DNA from: Amoebidium appalachense
Taxonomy: Eukaryota > Ichthyosporea
Reading direction: 5' to 3'
Length of the DNA: 64,000 nucleotides
Assembly (NCBI GenBank): GCA_963693365.1
Contig: CAVNZM010000011.1
Location: forward strand, 9,114,001-9,178,000
The translations under genes and the position numbers were made by a program. Position 1 is the first letter of the stretch. Every line of letters starts with the position of its first letter. The notes under the pieces are model-generated. The model did not search any database. It saw only the letters and a program-made list of their open reading frames with translations, and was not told the DNA's origin. Shown here in pieces: positions 23,763-34,470 of the stretch.

Positions 23763-24632
23763 GTGATCCGGATTAACAAGCTCACCATTGATTCACTCAC
23801 AGCCCAGCTAAACATTAGTGGATCGCAAAACCCCAAAACTCATGAGCAAACATCTCGCGACGGAGACATTTCCACCCCAACACAAAACAACACAGGACCG
23901 GAAGCACAGCTCCCGGCAGAGTTCCTAGAATATGCGAACTCTCGTAAAACACCCGAGCTCCGCCAAATTGCCAAGGAAACATATGCCAGCATTCTTGCAG
24001 GCAACGAGTACCGCCGCAACTCCCCTCCCAAACCGCCGGCTAAGGGGAACACCCAAGCAAACGGTAACATCAACATCCCACCCAAATACGAGAGGGTGTA
24101 TTTCAAAGTCAAGCACGGCAGACGCCCACACAGGGCCATGTGGTCCATCTTCAAGGCTCTCGGCTTTCGGTGCTCTCGCATCCTTTGTCTGTCCTTCATT
24201 GGATACGATGTGCTGGAAGTAGCAGTACGGGGCGACTATAACCGTGCGTTCATCCGAGACGCGACAAAGGGGTGTGGAAGCTTCTTCACCCACCTCCCAA
24301 GCTACGACCCATGCGCGCCGGAAAACATTCAGAAAGCAGACAAAGAACGTAAAGTGTCTGCTAAGAATGCGTGCGCCACACGTTGTCGTGTACGCATCAG
24401 CAAGGCAAAAGAGTTCCTCGCAAAGTTGGAAAACGATGCTACGAGCGTGATAGACACGGACACGAAGGAACCAATGTTTTCTGGTGAGAAACTGCTCGAG
24501 CGCAAACGCCGATGCGAGATGGAAATCGAGCTCTTCTGCGAACTGTTCGCGCTGGCGGAAGGTCGTGCATACGACCCCGTAAGCGACAAGTGGGAACCAA
24601 CCCCACAGGTGTCGGACCAAACCGATGCCTAA
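23763..24632 (+). CDS. LINE ORF1 protein
   Basis: An open frame of about 289 codons ends TAA at 24630-24632. The first codon is GTG; the frame is open back to a TAA near 23733 and has no ATG until about residue 123, so the true start is unknown or lost. The N-terminal 95 residues are polar. The middle (about 112-170, from KYERVYFKVKHG to EVAVRGDYNRAF) alternates beta and alpha in a way that could be an RRM-like nucleic-acid binding fold. The C-terminal part is charged and helical. No CCHC knuckle is present. Presumed RNA-binding partner of ORF2, by position in the element. Confidence 0.6.
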   Translation: MIRINKLTIDSLTAQLNISGSQNPKTHEQTSRDGDISTPTQNNTGPEAQLPAEFLEYANSRKTPELRQIAKETYASILAGNEYRRNSPPKPPAKGNTQANGNINIPPKYERVYFKVKHGRRPHRAMWSIFKALGFRCSRILCLSFIGYDVLEVAVRGDYNRAFIRDATKGCGSFFTHLPSYDPCAPENIQKADKERKVSAKNACATRCRVRISKAKEFLAKLENDATSVIDTDTKEPMFSGEKLLERKRRCEMEIELFCELFALAEGRAYDPVSDKWEPTPQVSDQTDA

Positions 24633-27600
24633 TTTATCCTTCTTCTTCTGGAATGCTCGGACACTGGGCCCCCAAAAGGGCCTCCCCCCGGGGACACTCG
24701 ACGATAAAATCAGCTACATACAACAACAGACAAACAACCACACGTTTACAGTGATTTGCGAAACACAGTTTAAAAACCACCACAAATTCAACTCTACATT
24801 GGTCGACACATCCACACACCCCGGTTACGCGAAAAACCGAGGCATTATTGTACTTGCCGCACCACACGTGAGAGTGAAGTGCAAACCGGTAGCAAAAACG
24901 GAACTCTCGGTTTCTATAGAATTTCTTTCTAATGTTTTTACTTTTGTATATTACCCACCATCTATGTCGGTTGTCGAATTGACTCACGAGTTGTCACAGT
25001 TACCAATGTCCACTGTTATTTTAGGTGATTTTAACACGCGACTCCACCACACAGACACACTGCAAGTGAGTGTCGGGTACCCATCTAAGCCCCCGGAGCG
25101 TGCTATCCCTTTAGCAAGGTATGTCCAAAGTCACACTTTGCGGTTCCCTCAAATATCCCATGCCCACAACACCGACTGGGGAGTGGCCTTTTGGCCATCA
25201 ACCATGTCAAAACTCTCTCTCCCTCCTAACCTCTCTAGGTCATCTGACCACTCTCCTATCCTTTTCCTACCTAAGATCTCCCTTGATCTGCTCCCCCCTC
25301 CTCCTCCCACCTTTCGCCTCCGTCTATCCCAGCTTAAGTCACAGTGGGGTAGAGTCGATGTATGTGTATGCTATGCTACGAAACACCCTATATATATGCG
25401 CCTATTAGAATCTGCACAAGCCAGGCCAGATTCACATCTCGTACTAGATACATGCACTAACTTTATTGTTGATGATTTGATAGATCTCGGTGATTATGCT
25501 GGCGGTGGTAGGAAGGAATATCCCGATGCTCTCTTGTTACCAAACACCACTCCCGCTAGACTAGGTGAACCCCTGTCTCAAAAGGAAAGCTTGCGCCGGC
25601 TTGCTAGTATGAATCGATTTGGCCCCCCTGCTCGTATTATTGGTGATACCACTGGAGACCCCCTCATAGACTCTGATAAGTATTTCTCGGAACTGTTTAA
25701 AGATAGGACCCCCGCTCAGAAACCTATTGTGTGGCCTGTAGACCCATCTATCCCCATAGAATCGATCCTCCCCTTTTTCAGTCCCGATGCCATATGGTCT
25801 GTGATATCTAGTTATAGCTCTAGTAAGTCTTGTGGACCTGATGGACTCCCTGCTGGGTTTCTTAAAATCCTTGTTCCCTCCTACCCACAAAAGGAAAGTG
25901 ATCGTGCTATTAAACCTGATCTTACTATCATGTTAAGCTCTCTCTTTTCTTGGTGTGTTAAATGTGGACATGTCCCGTCATCTTGGTTAGATACCTTAGT
26001 GATCCCCATAGTTAAGAAGGACTCTGAGGGCCCCATATCATCCTTTCGCCCCATTACACTAACCCAGGTTGTTCGTAGATTCTTTGAAGCTTGCTTACTT
26101 AGGTTATTTGCACATCACCCTAGGTTTCAATCTATTCTTCACATACACCCATGCCAATCCGCTTTTCGTAAAAACAATTCATGTTATGTTCAAATAATGG
26201 CACTGCACGATTCTATGCAAGTTGGTGCACAATATGTTGGCTTTATTGATTGGAAAACTGCTTACGATTCTGTCTCCCCTGGTCTCCTATGGGAAAAGCT
26301 TGCTGCACGGGGTGTACCACACTGCATTGGTGTTCTGTTAGAAGCACTCTTGTCTCAAACCTATGGTAGAGCTGTGGTTAATGGGCATCTTTCATATGGT
26401 TTTGCTCGTACTAGAGGTCTCTTGCAGGGTTCATTGCTTAGCCCCTTTTTGTTTAACCTATTTATAGATGATTTGGCTGTCAAGATTTACGCCGAAAACG
26501 ATGACCCTATTAATAACTTTCCGCCTGCACTTCTCTATGCTGATGATCTGTCCCTCCTTGCCCGTACCCCTAGACGCCTGCAAAGATTGTTTGATGTAGT
26601 GTCAGAGTGGTGCAAGGCAAACCTTATGATCCTTAACATAGACAAATGTGGTGTTCTTGTACCTGATATAGCTAACAATTTACACACATTTACATTATCA
26701 TCTAAACCTGTACCTATAGTTCCAGAATACAAATATCTTGGTGTTCCGGTTGATTCTGTTGGTGTTATGTTTCCCCATATGGTCGAAAAGAGGGTAGAGT
26801 TGGCTCGTAAGCGGTTAGCTTTCTTCTCGGCTAATATTTTTAAAGACACACCCCTCCATCCTTCTATTAGACTTACATTTATTCGCACTTTTGTCTTCCC
26901 GGCATGTGAATATGGTTTACCCCTTCTCGCCGCTTGGATCAAGAAAGAGAGAACTAGAGCGCTTAAACCCCTGGCAAATTTCCTTGAAGCAGAAGTTGCC
27001 TCCTTTCTATCTAACAACTGTTGTAAACCTGGGCCTGTAACGCTCTCGATATATGGTCTGGTCCCAATAGCTGCTAGAGTATCCTATCTCGCGCTGAAAT
27101 TCAATAAGCACATAAGCCGCTTAAAGAAGTATTTGCCCTCCCACCCTCTCTTCTCTATCCGACCTGTCCCCTCCTCACCTCTCCCCTCTTTCCTCCCCTC
27201 TCTCTCCCCTTCTCCCCTGGGCACAAATACAAATAAACCCCGCAATAGTGTGTGTGTGACTTTGGACTGCCACTTACTTGTTAAACATGTACACAATCAC
27301 AAGATAATCACGCAATATAACAAATGGAAAAAGATACCACACGACACTAGACCCGATGAAAGCATACACCTTGAAAAACTAAGCCTTATGTCTCGTTTTA
27401 TATATACTGACCGCCTCAACCATATTGCCAAATATGGCACTCGCAAGTGTATAACACCTAAATACATATTACCTTCCTGTAGAACTGGTCTTTCTCTAGC
27501 TGATGGTATTATTGATCAATTACCACGCTTTTACTGTACACGTGCTATACAGTGGAGATCTAATAAGTATAAGGTGGCATCATTTGCATGCCCAAACAAC

Positions 27601-27819
27601 ACACACACACACCAGTTTAACCGGTCATGTATCGCCAAATGTAGTTTGATAGACCACATAATACCGCAACACACACACGTCACATTCACAACAGACACCC
27701 AGAAAGATAGCCTACCTGTAAATTACAACATCCTTGATTTTATACTAAACACGCGTAACTACGACCTGTTTATTAGATGTATTGATTGGCTTGAGAAACA
27801 CATCACTACAAAATTATAG
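24625..27819 (+). CDS. LINE ORF2: AP endonuclease-like plus reverse transcriptase
   Basis: 1064 codons from an ATG that overlaps the end of ORF1 by 8 bp in the +1 frame. The N-terminal exonuclease-endonuclease-phosphatase fold is shown by FFFWNARTL, VICETQF, VILGDFNTRL, NTDWGVAFWPS and SSDHSPILF. The reverse transcriptase follows in the usual order: SCGPDGLPAGFLK, FRPITLTQVV, CQSAFRKNNS, GFIDWKTAYDSV, GLLQGSLLSPFLF, the catalytic LLYADDLSLLA, LNIDKCGVLV and YKYLGVPVD. Catalytic Asp residues are intact. The C-terminal 300 residues lack an RNase H motif. Endonuclease plus target-primed reverse transcription is the known mode for this class. The clade was not assigned. Confidence 0.92.
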   Translation: MPNLSFFFWNARTLGPQKGLPPGTLDDKISYIQQQTNNHTFTVICETQFKNHHKFNSTLVDTSTHPGYAKNRGIIVLAAPHVRVKCKPVAKTELSVSIEFLSNVFTFVYYPPSMSVVELTHELSQLPMSTVILGDFNTRLHHTDTLQVSVGYPSKPPERAIPLARYVQSHTLRFPQISHAHNTDWGVAFWPSTMSKLSLPPNLSRSSDHSPILFLPKISLDLLPPPPPTFRLRLSQLKSQWGRVDVCVCYATKHPIYMRLLESAQARPDSHLVLDTCTNFIVDDLIDLGDYAGGGRKEYPDALLLPNTTPARLGEPLSQKESLRRLASMNRFGPPARIIGDTTGDPLIDSDKYFSELFKDRTPAQKPIVWPVDPSIPIESILPFFSPDAIWSVISSYSSSKSCGPDGLPAGFLKILVPSYPQKESDRAIKPDLTIMLSSLFSWCVKCGHVPSSWLDTLVIPIVKKDSEGPISSFRPITLTQVVRRFFEACLLRLFAHHPRFQSILHIHPCQSAFRKNNSCYVQIMALHDSMQVGAQYVGFIDWKTAYDSVSPGLLWEKLAARGVPHCIGVLLEALLSQTYGRAVVNGHLSYGFARTRGLLQGSLLSPFLFNLFIDDLAVKIYAENDDPINNFPPALLYADDLSLLARTPRRLQRLFDVVSEWCKANLMILNIDKCGVLVPDIANNLHTFTLSSKPVPIVPEYKYLGVPVDSVGVMFPHMVEKRVELARKRLAFFSANIFKDTPLHPSIRLTFIRTFVFPACEYGLPLLAAWIKKERTRALKPLANFLEAEVASFLSNNCCKPGPVTLSIYGLVPIAARVSYLALKFNKHISRLKKYLPSHPLFSIRPVPSSPLPSFLPSLSPSPLGTNTNKPRNSVCVTLDCHLLVKHVHNHKIITQYNKWKKIPHDTRPDESIHLEKLSLMSRFIYTDRLNHIAKYGTRKCITPKYILPSCRTGLSLADGIIDQLPRFYCTRAIQWRSNKYKVASFACPNNTHTHQFNRSCIAKCSLIDHIIPQHTHVTFTTDTQKDSLPVNYNILDFILNTRNYDLFIRCIDWLEKHITTKL

Positions 27820-27839
27820 CGCACGCGCGCACACACACA

Positions 27840-27890
<51 letters not shown>

Positions 27891-27922
27891 CCAGCTGATA
27901 CCGAGTGTCCCGAGGGGAGCCC

Positions 27923-27960
<38 letters not shown>

Positions 27961-28034
27961 GGGGAACCCCAACTAATTGATTTCTCCTTGTAGTCTTTAT
28001 GGTGTCTCGTAGAGAAAGTAAACCCTGATATATA

Positions 28035-28165
28035 GTCACCACCCGACATCTATGTACGTGATCATGATATACCGCTGAGGGGATATTCCGAGCAAACCCC
28101 CCCCCCCCCATACCTGAGACTGGTTCTCTTTGCCTCGAGTAAACAGCGTAAACCCCATCATGATA
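28035..28165 (-). repeat. Dispersed repeat, inverted relative to 34661-34780
   Basis: In minus sense it reads GGGTTTACGCTGTTTACTCG, a GTCTCAGGTATG block, a G tract, then GCTCGGAATATCCCCTCAGC and GGTATATCATGATCACGTAC. The same series occurs on the plus strand at 34661-34780. It lies directly 3' of the LINE poly(A) tail. Confidence 0.8.
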
Positions 28166-28275
28166 TCATGGTCATGATCATGCCAAATTGGATGCCGGCT
28201 CAGTAGGCAGTTCAAAGGTGGAGCACCCAATAGCACAGGCTTTGATGCCGGGCAGTGTGGATTTTGTGTGTGTCA

Positions 28276-28307
<32 letters not shown>

Positions 28308-28371
28308 GTGTGGTGCATGGTGTGTGTGTGTACCTGTGCGCGCGCGCGTGTGTGTACACCTGTGTATAATA

Positions 28372-28436
<65 letters not shown>

Positions 28437-28916
28437 TGTGTACATGTGTGTGTGTGTGGACCGGTGTGTGGGTGTGTGTGTGTGAGCGCCCGGCGTGCGC
28501 GCAAGGGGGGAGGGGGGGGGGGGGGGGGGGAGGGGGGGTACTATGATACAAGATCTACATGTACACATGCGTGCACGTGTTTAGCCAGGTCCTCCCGTAT
28601 ATTATGCATATATGCTGGCCCCTCAGGCCCACCCCCCCTCCACCCCCCTCTTTAATAGCTTCATGTTCATTTACCGCTTCATTGCTGCCGGTACCTAATT
28701 AAAATTAACAGGTACTACATGATGTGATAGAAAACGTTTTTGCAAGCCCGTCCCTAACTTCGAACGTTCTCATTACGTTAGTAAGCTTGCCTCGAATCCT
28801 GAATGTTATCACGCGTATTGAACTTGAACGAACTTCCGTTGAAAGCCATGATCAACACTAAAGAAGTTGAGTTTGAGTCGAACCACAAAAAGCCACAAAA
28901 AAAAAAAAAAAAAAAA

Positions 28917-28957
<41 letters not shown>

Positions 28958-29006
28958 CTGCAATCATACGTAATACAATTATACCCATCATATTTTGAGA
29001 CCCTAC
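28166..29006. other. Microsatellite-rich spacer
   Basis: Contains (TG)n at 28266-28320 and 28373-28430, G tracts at 28505-28540 and 28918-28957, and an A tract before the latter. No coding sequence is supported. The part next to 29006 is the first intron after the F-box exon if that gene is real. Confidence 0.5.
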
Positions 29007-29673
29007 CTCGAAGCTTTGCTCCATGAATTCTTCATAGCCGAAACACTGCACATCGAGCATCTTAACGGTTGGCTTTGCCTCAAGACCGCGAAAATCGGGG
29101 ATACGCCCATAGTCACCCGCAGCCACATCTCTTCCAACACCGGACGATTGTCCCAAAGAAAGGAGAAAAGTCCATCTTCTACCGATTTATCAACATCCTG
29201 GATCCACGACTCGATATCGAATTGCGTTATTTTCTGTCCGACACTTGAAAGCACGGAGCGCAGAAACGCCGACGTGAACTCCCAATCCTCCTCCGACTCG
29301 TCGCCCACCAACAACATTACTTTGTTAACCCCTGGAAGAACCAATAGATCGCGGCTCAGTTGCATTGCCTTCCCCTTTTCTCTTCGCTCGCAATTTCTCG
29401 AAAAGCCCTAAAGCCCGTTATAGAGATGGTACTGATTGCCGCGTGCCACACTCTCACTTTGTTCATGTTGCAGATCTGATGTTCAAAACCCGAACCACTC
29501 TTTGACCTTCTGAAAAGCGGGAGTGTAATGGTGCCGGCAAGTGGGGACCGTGCCAGCTCAGCAAAGCAACGACACACGAGGGAGAAGAACTTTCGGTCAT
29601 CGAGCGGCAAACGACGCAGAATTTGGAACATCAACTCCGGAGGCAGGCAGGATAGAGGGCCATCCGTGCACAC
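29007..29673 (-). CDS. F-box protein gene or pseudogene (frame-broken)
   Basis: Near 29645-29550 the minus strand encodes an F-box: LPPELMFQILRRLPLDDRKF followed by VCRCFAELA. This is the N-terminal Skp1-binding motif of SCF ubiquitin ligase substrate adaptors. Convincing coding sequence then moves between frames twice: at about 29380 (A4G4 run, into KGKAMQLSRDLLVLPGVNKV) and at about 29100 (into RIPDFRGLEAKPTVKMLDVQ). It ends at a good 5' splice site (GAG then GTAGGG, 29007/29006). The body resembles an LRR-type F-box C-terminal region (inference). No ATG is visible at the 5' end; the frame begins after a TAA. Either homopolymer errors or a decaying gene would explain it. Confidence 0.55.
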
Positions 29674-29961
29674 AAAGTCAAATTAGGCCGGTGAAATGCA
29701 CACCGTGTGGATGGGCTGGACTCATACGTGCCAGGTGATACGAAGCAGCTAGTAGAGAGAGTGCGGGGGGGGGGGGGGGGAGGGGGGGGGGGAGGGGGGG
29801 GTAGTTGGGGGGGGGGGGGGGGGGGGGGGGGGAGGGGTGGGTAGGTTGTCATCTTTCCGATAAACTAGATATGAATGTGTAACCTGGTATGCACGAGAGT
29901 GACGTATGTATGAAAACGACCTCATAATAAGCGGGAATGTCAAAAAAAAATAATAAAAAAT

Positions 29962-30002
<41 letters not shown>

Positions 30003-31120
30003 GAAAAGAAGAAAGAATGTGAAGCACTTGGCAGCCTTGGTAAACATATGGTTTACGTGGCAGCCAGTGGCAAGGAAGGAGAGGGGGTCGTGAACAAAAA
30101 TCCAATCACAGTGACCTCCAGCATTTAGACGTTCTCATGCAAAACTCCTTCATGCATATGCGTACATACATGTCATGTTCACCACTAATCTCACCAAGCG
30201 AGGTGAACATCCATGCCTAAAACAAGAAAAAACATACCTTGGGTGTTGGCACAGGGGAATTGCTGTTGCTCCCTCCACTTATAAAGTTGCGGTACGAGGC
30301 CGTGAAACGCGAATTGGTGGTGCTCACTTTTTTGGGCGCTACAACACTACAAGTCGGCATGTTGGCGTACATGCCGGCCTGTATGGTGATAGGTCGCTTG
30401 GAAGTTTTCTACGCGCGAACGGCGGTGCTGTAGTATACGATATGTCGTAGTGAACGAACTGCCAGAAGAGAAAGTGAAGTGAATTGTCAAACTCGAAATG
30501 TTTTATACCCACCGGTGGCCGCTGCTACCGTAGCAGCCCTGCTAGCTGCGCAAAATGGGTTTACGTGTTCCAACCATGGAGGCAGCTAGGAGACTATTTA
30601 CGTGGTCCACTGGTCTTTCCCATTGGCAACTCATCGCAACCATCACACGCCCTTCAATGAATTGAGCTATTGCCCCGACAGGAACCTAGACTAGCACCAC
30701 TGCTCAAAATGAGTAAACTTTCTTGCAGTTTATATATATGGTATCGTAACCATAGCATTCGTCGTTTCTAAAGCTTTATACTACACTGATGTCAGCAAGC
30801 TTTTTCTCTGGCACGTACTGACTGTGCCCTCTAGCCGATGTACGATAGAATCGACGCCGGCCAAATGCGACCGTTGAAAACGTTGTTAACAACAGCGGGC
30901 CCCACGCCATGGGATACAGCAAAACCAGAGACACGAACCCCTTGCCGCGCATAACGCAGAGAAGTGCCATGATCAAAGAAATCGCCATGATTGTGCACAT
31001 GTTTTTTGAGAGGGCACAATCCAACCCCGATTTCGATGACATTTCCTCGCCACCCAATGCACACCAACGTCATTATCACAACACTGCTGCTACTTCGGTA
31101 ACGTTGATACGTTTTGCATT
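29674..31120. other. Spacer with G tracts, (GA)n and unresolved short frames
   Basis: Holds G tracts at 29763-29832 and (GA)n at 29962-29999. A plus-strand open stretch at 30239-30433 is hydrophobic (LELVVLTFLG-like) and follows a possible acceptor (TTGGCACAG), but no second exon or ATG supports a gene. Confidence 0.4.
30776..31042 (-). CDS. Small hypothetical membrane protein
   Basis: 88 codons from the ATG at 31042; a TGA lies upstream in frame. Two hydrophobic stretches (about residues 18-35 and 41-60, with MALLCVMRG and SLVLLYPMAWGPLLL) could be membrane segments, followed by a basic tail. No family is recognised. It ends before the DIRS-type repeat and could equally be a chance frame or a terminal exon. 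Confidence 0.25.
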   Translation of the reverse strand: MSSKSGLDCALSKNMCTIMAISLIMALLCVMRGKGFVSLVLLYPMAWGPLLLTTFSTVAFGRRRFYRTSARGHSQYVPEKKLADISVV

Positions 31121-31290
31121 ACTTCGCTTGACTCATCAAGCTCTATTTAGAGATGTATTTAGGCCAACTGATTGCCGTTAGAATAGTGTTCCAACAATCA
31201 GTGGCCACTAGGAAGCTGACTATGGTATATAGGCGGCGTCGACTCGTTCTACTCGTCTTATCTTTGTTTCCCCGTCGGCCCCTGCTTAGC
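31121..31290 (+). repeat. Left direct terminal repeat of DIRS-type element
   Basis: Matches 33636-33800 along its length with scattered substitutions and a few short indels (for example GGCGTCGACTCG against GGCGACTCG). Contains a TATATAGG block. Confidence 0.8.
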
Positions 31291-31573
31291 TGTAGAGGGC
31301 CGACAGACGGCAGGAGGCTCGGCTTAGCTCGGTAGGGCGGCGTGGCGCCCGGGTAGCAGTCGTTGAGCGTAATTAGCAGTGGTGGGTAAATCTAAATAGA
31401 TAGCTATTTGCGTAGGGGTGAGCTGCACCCACGGCCTGAGGGCAACTCAGGCTGGGCTGCGGCCCTTTCTAGTTAGGTTCTACGAGCGCGCGTAGTGCTG
31501 TACTACGAAAACTGTTTGCGAGCGCGCGTAGTGCTGCAGATAGGTGTAGTGTCTCAATTTTTTCGAAGGCAGG

Positions 31574-33256
31574 ATGGGAGATGCAAGTGATGCATCCCAA
31601 CTACCATTGTATCAGACTCTGAGAGTTCGTGCTTGTGTAGATGAGTGGGAGCGTGGGCCCGGGGTGCGTCTAAAGAAGTTTTGTTCAATCTGGATTAAGT
31701 ATGGCATCACACCAGAATGGAAGAGTGCGCGTCCTGCCCCTTTTGATGCAGGTGGCTATCTGGATATCGGCGAAGTTTCAGAGGCAGAAGCGGTGGTGGA
31801 GGTTGAACGGTTAGTGACTAAACGGGCCCTCGAGACAGTGCCTGAAAGCGCAAAATGGTGTGTTTCGAAGTCTTTTGGGCTGCGAAAGCCCAACGGAAAC
31901 GTCCGGCTCATGATTGATATGCGTCCTGTGAATGAATACGCCGTCGAACGTGGTGTCAAGTACGAAAGCCTCAGCGACTTGTGGGCGCTCGCGCAGCCGG
32001 GTGACCACGCTTTCAGTTTCGACCTCGAAGACCGATATTTTGCACTAGCCATTCAACCCCGGTTCCGCAAGTATTTCCAAATTCGTGTAGGGGGACAACT
32101 CTACCAGTACACAGTGCTTCCCTTCGGTTACTCCCTCAGTCCCTACTTTTTCATGCGCCTTATGCGCGAGTTCGCGCGTCGGTTACGTGCACGCGGCATC
32201 CATTCGTTGGTTTTCCTCGATGACTGGGCCATCTTCGAACAGACGGCACGGGCACTCGACACACGCGGGGTGGTGGAGCAGGAATTGAAAGTCACCGGCC
32301 TTAAGAAGCATCCGAATAAGGGTCATTGGGACCCAGTGAGTGCCCTCGACCATTTGGGCATCCATATAAATTTGGAGGAAGGGTATTTGTCTCCCACAGT
32401 GGCGTCTTTGGAAAAATTATCGGGGGAAACACGTTCTTTTATGGCTAAGGCGCACAAAGGACGGCGGTGGGTGGAAAAGAAGCAGGTGGCTAGATGGCTA
32501 GGGTTGGTTGTTAGTTTGCGTGCGGCGGTGCCTCATGTACTCATGGTTGTCCGGCCGGTGTATGGTGCTCTACGCGGCGGGAACTGGCGTAGCTTTGTGC
32601 TGTTAACGGGTCGGCAGCTACGCATTATCGGTAAAACCATGGGTATAATAGGTCGGCTTCCCCGCACGGAAATCTGGCCTGAGCCTATCACGGCCACTCT
32701 CATCACAGATGCTGCCACCTCACACGGGTGGGGGGCAGTACTACAGTTGGGCCTACCAACCACGCAGGCTGTGGAGGCTTTCGGTCGTTGGGCGGAGAGC
32801 AATGCACCGCCGGCGGCTGCAGTGGCGGAGTGCGAGGGCCTACTCGAGGCCTACCGCAGGCCCGAAATGCAGGCCCTAATCCAACGCCAGCGCGTACGCT
32901 GGCAGTCAGACGCCCAGGCCGCGTTGGGCGCGGTGCGCAAAAAGGGCAGCAGCAGCCCCGCCATGCAGCGAGTGCTATGGCAGCTGCTGCAGTTGTGTTT
33001 GGAAAAGGGGCTCCCCTGGCCCCAAGAGCTGTCATACATTCCGGGCGAAGTGAACGACCGTGCGGATTGGTTGTTGCGGATTGATCCCCGCCACGAGTGG
33101 TCGGTTACCCCTGCGGGGGTCGAGCATATCGAGCAGACACTCAGGATTGCACACGGCGGTGGATCGGTTTGCTACACCCGTGACAGCAGTCAAACTCACG
33201 TTTCACACATGGACCGCGGTGGTCTCACCCGTGAGCGGCGGGCAGGATGGGCTTAA
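31574..33256 (+). pseudogene. DIRS-type reverse transcriptase/RNase H, C-terminus broken
   Basis: A 560-codon frame from ATG 31574. The RT domain has KWCVSKSFGLRKPNG, VRLMIDMRPVN, AFSFDLEDRYFALAI, YTVLPFGYSLSPYFF and the catalytic SLVFLDDWAIF. The RNase H follows with ATLITDAATSHGWGAVL and SYIPGEVNDRADWL. FLDDW and the RT-RNase H fusion without integrase are typical of DIRS/Ngaro-like elements. Near 33150 the coding frame moves to another (TVDRFATPVTAVKL), then near 33265 to TEWQAPSWWAPPFPL, and near 33340 back. An in-frame TGA at 33369-33371 stands where the family has Trp, and the conserved tail (WRMRAFLLDGS) follows it. These breaks make a functional protein unlikely. Confidence 0.8.
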
Positions 33257-33635
33257 TTGCCACCGAATGGCAGGCCCCCAGCTGGTGGGCGCCACCGTTT
33301 CCGTTGATCAAGCGGACAGTGGCGAAGATTCAGCGGGAACGTGCGCAGGGAATTTAGTGGTCCCGGTGTGAGACACCCCCTTATGGTGGCCGGTGGTGCA
33401 AGGGATGGCACAGGCCCACACGGACCTAGCCCCCGAAGAAGTGGTGTTTCCGGTTGGTGTCTGGACTTGGCGAATGCGTGCCTTCCTATTGGACGGGAGC
33501 ACCCGCCCCCCTTAATCATGGATTGGATGAAAATCACTCGCCGCACCGGAGGCTCCTGCCATCCAGCTTTGTGTATGCCATCAATATTTCTGTAAATTAA
33601 AAATGTGGTCGCAGATAGCAACAGCCTATCTAAAT

Positions 33636-33800
33636 ACTTCGCTTGATTCATCAAGCTCTATTTGGAGATGTATTTAGGCCAACAAGATTGGTTGGAATAT
33701 GTTCCAACAATCAGTGGCCACTAGGGAGCCGACTATGGTATATAGGCGGCGACTCGTTCTACTCGTCTTAGCTTTGTTTGCCCGTCGGCCCCTACTTAGC
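33636..33800 (+). repeat. Right direct terminal repeat of DIRS-type element
   Basis: Partner of 31121-31290. Followed by CCCACCCACC and then unique sequence. Confidence 0.8.
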
Positions 33801-33939
33801 CCCACCCACCCGCCCGAGCTGTGTTGCATTTCCCCGTCTTTAGCTAGTCCGAGTCTCTTGCTGATTGGCTACGGCACACACACACACGTAGACACACACC
33901 CACACATGCACACATACATGTACACACACACACACACAG

Positions 33940-34031
<92 letters not shown>

Positions 34032-34470
34032 ACGCATTGAGGGTAGTGGAGGGGGAGGATAGGGTAGAGGGGTTTTCTTCGTGCGGTGTGTTTATTTGGA
34101 TTTTGTTCGTAGAGAGGCAGTGCATGCCATGGTATGTGTACGTTTCTGATGATCGTGCCCGGGAACTCTAAAGCCAATCGGAACTCAATGCGCCACGCTC
34201 TGCGGAATGCTTAGGAGTAGGGAGGCTGACATATCAGACAAACTAAATGTAGATGCCAATCATCTGACACGTTCAATCAAATAAAAAAAAAGAGATTTTT
34301 AATTTGTCGGAGCTGAAGTCTACCGGAGTTCTTTAATGTCTGCCAGATTTCTATAATATTGGTGTATGATATATAAGGGCATTAGATGCCTAAAGCCAAT
34401 CACATTAATCCGTTTTGTTTTAGAGTGATGTGATGTCATCTCGCCGGGCAGCTCTATTTTTCAAGGGCAG
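33801..34470. other. Spacer with (CA)n
   Basis: A (CA)n array covers about 33939-34029. The rest is unique sequence with no supportable gene. Confidence 0.5.

Larger units (their letters stand above)
23763..27959 (+). mobile_element. Non-LTR retrotransposon (LINE) with two ORFs and poly(A) tail
   Basis: ORF1 and ORF2 overlap by 8 bp. They are followed by a 3' UTR containing (CA)n (27829-27889) and a poly(A) tail of about 33 (27927-27959). Both ORFs are open, so the copy is young or only lightly damaged. The 5' end is undefined: no ATG opens ORF1, and the region upstream is a minisatellite. Target-site duplications were not found by eye. Confidence 0.85.
31121..33800 (+). mobile_element. DIRS-type retroelement remnant between direct terminal repeats
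   Basis: Direct repeats of about 170 and 165 bp lie at 31121-31290 and 33636-33800 (shared ACTTCGCTTGA start, CAACAATCAGTGGCCACTAG, TATGGTATATAGGCGGCG, CGTCGGCCCCT). They flank one RT/RNase H gene. A GC-rich leader at 31300-31570 holds two copies of CGAGCGCGCGTAGTGCTG. No gag, methyltransferase or tyrosine recombinase gene was seen, so the copy is incomplete or non-autonomous. Confidence 0.75.
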
